Part shown: in pieces, positions 62,355-64,000 of the stretch
Position numbering within the stretch: the first letter of the stretch is position 1
Layout of the letters: the number at the start of each line of letters is the position of its first letter
Assembly: GCF_009617585.1 (NCBI RefSeq)
Contig: NZ_WIXI01000044.1
Location: 186,001 to 250,000, forward strand
Direction of reading: 5' to 3'
From: Endobacterium cereale
GTDB lineage: Bacteria > Pseudomonadota > Alphaproteobacteria > Rhizobiales > Rhizobiaceae
DNA: 64,000 bases
Translations under genes and position numbers: made by a program
Notes under the pieces: model-generated
What the model saw: the letters and a program-made list of their open reading frames with translations, nothing else
What the model was told of the DNA's origin: nothing
Databases searched by the model: none

Positions 62355-64000
62355 TCAGCTGAAGCGACCCGCCGCGTGTGCCAGCATGGTGTAGACCTTG
62401 CCGGTATCCGAAGTGAGGTAGCTCTGCGTGACCGTCTTGTCGCGATCTGTACGGGCAACATCGGCCAACAGCTTTTCGAAATCAGCGATGTAGCGATCGA
62501 CAGCTGTGCGGAATTCCGGCTCGCGGTCGTACTTCATCTTGATGTCATCAAACGTCTGCTGACCCTTGAGCGTGTAGAGCCTACGGGTGAACACATCGCG
62601 CTCACCACGCTGGTAGCGGCGCCACAGTTCGACGGATGCTTCGTGATCGATAGCGCGGGCGATATCGACCGACAGAGAGTTGAGCGACTCGACCATATGG
62701 CGGGGATTGCGATTGTCGCCATGACGGGTGGATGCTTCCTGCGTCGGACGCTGGCGCGGAGCGGATTCGGCCTGCTGCTCGTCACGCGATGCGCCACGCA
62801 GAAGGTCGCTGATCCAGCCGCCGTTATCATCGCGGCGCTGCGCTTCCGTCGCACGCGCTGGCTGTTGTGCAGGACGGTCGAGCGGCAGGGAGCCGCGCAA
62901 ACCGCCACCAAGGCTGCCCGCAAGCCCACCAGCCAGGCTGGAGGTCAGCGGATCGCGTTGTGCAGGCTGCTGTGGTGCGGCCGGAGCGGACTGCGCGACG
63001 CGTTGCTGCAGGCTTGGCTGCTGCAGGATCGGTTGTTGGACGATGGGCTGCTGCAGAACCGGGGCAGGCTGCTGCGGCGCGATCGGCGCCTGGGCATAAG
63101 ACGGGGCCGGTGCCACGGGTGCCGGAGCAGGGGCTGCAACCGGTGCCGGAGCGGCGCGAACCGGTTCGGCGACCTCGAGCTGCTGGGCCGACCGGCCGAC
63201 CAGTGTCGAGATGTCCTGCAAGGCCTTGATCTGCTCGGAGACGGCGCGACGCATGGCGGCTGCGCTTTCCTTGGCTTCTTCCGGCAGATCGAACGCACCG
63301 CGCTTCAGTTCCGAGCGGGTGGCGTCGAGTTCCTTGCGGATGTCGACGGCCGAGCGCCGGATTTCGTCGGTAGCGCCGGCGAAACGGCCAACCGCATCAT
63401 CGACGGACTGACGCAGGGTTTCGCGCAGCTGTTCAGCGGCTGTATCGGACTTGCCGGTCGCATCTGTCAGCATGCGATCGACATCGGCCAGCGAGCCTGC
63501 AATGCCGCCGCGCATGCGTTCGGAGAGTTCGCGTGAGCGACGCTCGGCGTCACCCAGAGTACCTTCGATGGCACGGGTCGCTTCCTGGCCAGCATTGAAG
63601 AAGGCATTGCGCATGTTTTCGGCGGTGGCTTCCGCCTGCTGCTGGGTTTCTCCCAGCGAACGGCCGATATCGGCAAACGATGCCTGCAGACCTTCGCGAA
63701 GGCGGGAAGAAACCTGCGAGGAGCGGTCTTCTGCGCGATCGAAAGCACCTTCGACAAGGTTCGTCAGGTTGCGCATGGTGAGTTCGATCTCTTCCGAGCG
63801 CTTGACCAGGCCAACAGAAAGATCACGCAGTGCGGACTGGCGCTCATCGAGCGTGCCGACAAGGTTCGACTGGGCGGCACCGAGGAGTTCAGAAGCCTGA
63901 CCGAGAACGCGGGAGTGATCGTCGAAACGGCCAACGATATTGCCGACCTGCGACAGCGTGGCCGAGGAAACGTTCGACAGGCGGTCGACATTGTTTTCCA
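62355..64000 (-). CDS. Large coiled-coil protein, C-terminal part (5' truncated)
   Basis: The visible 548 residues are the C-terminus of a very long protein; the frame stays open to the window end at 64000 and the start is outside. The N-terminal visible part is heptad-rich with repeating FDRAEDR-, LREGLQASF-, SLGETQQQAE-type helices, as in the giant apolipoprotein A/kinesin-like proteins of Rhizobiales. A proline/alanine/glutamine-rich linker (APVAAPAPAPVAPAP and similar) leads to a globular C-terminus (NSLSVDIARAIDHEASVELW). Function is unknown; a structural or envelope role is possible. Confidence 0.85.
   Translation of the reverse strand, partial: ENNVDRLSNVSSATLSQVGNIVGRFDDHSRVLGQASELLGAAQSNLVGTLDERQSALRDLSVGLVKRSEEIELTMRNLTNLVEGAFDRAEDRSSQVSSRLREGLQASFADIGRSLGETQQQAEATAENMRNAFFNAGQEATRAIEGTLGDAERRSRELSERMRGGIAGSLADVDRMLTDATGKSDTAAEQLRETLRQSVDDAVGRFAGATDEIRRSAVDIRKELDATRSELKRGAFDLPEEAKESAAAMRRAVSEQIKALQDISTLVGRSAQQLEVAEPVRAAPAPVAAPAPAPVAPAPSYAQAPIAPQQPAPVLQQPIVQQPILQQPSLQQRVAQSAPAAPQQPAQRDPLTSSLAGGLAGSLGGGLRGSLPLDRPAQQPARATEAQRRDDNGGWISDLLRGASRDEQQAESAPRQRPTQEASTRHGDNRNPRHMVESLNSLSVDIARAIDHEASVELWRRYQRGERDVFTRRLYTLKGQQTFDDIKMKYDREPEFRTAVDRYIADFEKLLADVARTDRDKTVTQSYLTSDTGKVYTMLAHAAGRFS

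Noticed and set aside
62376..63536. 386-codon plus-strand frame
   Set aside because: Antisense to the coiled-coil protein, whose composition and heptads are coherent.

Overview
The window is a stretch of ordinary chromosome from an alphaproteobacterium of the Rhizobiaceae, most likely the Agrobacterium/Rhizobium clade. The evidence is the complete acpXL-fabZ-fabF-fabF-adh-lpxXL cluster that makes the very-long-chain fatty acid of rhizobial lipid A, the znuA / znuCB-zur divergon, the long MCE protein with a STAS-fused MlaE-type permease, and many rhizobial-type ABC uptake systems. GC content is high, genes are densely packed, and 4-base start/stop overlaps are frequent. I see no prophage, transposon, integrase or CRISPR array. 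The terminal genes are cut by the window edges.

Layout. 1-6.2 kb: an Fbp-type ABC importer (binding protein cut at its 5' end, fused permease, ATPase), then an endonuclease/exonuclease/phosphatase protein, a NUDIX hydrolase and a PhzF-like protein, all on the + strand. 6.2-7.9 kb: a region of small ORFs and a nitronate monooxygenase. 7.9-15.5 kb: a tightly coupled minus-strand operon with a peptide-type ABC importer (binding protein, two permeases, two ATPases), a class-V aminotransferase and a glycerate kinase. It looks like a dedicated uptake-and-degradation pathway for an unidentified amino compound. 15.9-28.8 kb: mostly single genes. They include an RMF/CrpP-like small protein, an oxidoreductase divergent from an HxlR regulator, a Crp/Fnr regulator, tRNA-Lys(CTT), an MscS-type channel of 849 residues, a two-receiver response regulator with one degenerate receiver, a GlxA/GbdR-type regulator, a LysR regulator, a formyltransferase and an entericidin-like lipoprotein. 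29-32 kb: a glycine-betaine-type ABC importer on the minus strand, followed by a 958-base gene-poor gap. 33-34.5 kb: cobalamin cobP, a TauE/SafE exporter and a nucleoside hydrolase.

35.6-41 kb: the lipid A very-long-chain acyl cluster. One of its two ketosynthases lacks the catalytic cysteine and one of the histidines, so it is probably a chain-length-factor-like partner. 41-44.4 kb: gnd, an aldo/keto reductase and an RcnB-like small secreted protein. 44.4-47.9 kb: zinc uptake. znuA faces znuC-znuB-zur across an intergenic region with two perfect Zur-like palindromes 22 bases apart, and ZnuA and ZnuC both carry long histidine-rich segments. 47.9-57.5 kb: a diguanylate cyclase, gamma-carbonic anhydrase, FAH-family hydrolase, tRNA-dihydrouridine synthase, a DUF922 protein, a secreted unknown, a malic enzyme with phosphotransacetylase domain, an LpxH-like phosphoesterase and a dipeptide epimerase. 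57.6-61.7 kb: an Mla/Pqi-like lipid transport operon (STAS-permease, ATPase, MCE protein, lipoprotein). 62-64 kb: a small ORF with a suggestive 5' RNA hairpin and the C-terminal part of a very long coiled-coil protein.

No clearly unprecedented system is visible. The best leads are the importer/aminotransferase/glycerate kinase operon, the inactive ketosynthase partner, the degenerate two-receiver protein, the RMF-like protein and the hairpin that encloses a Shine-Dalgarno.
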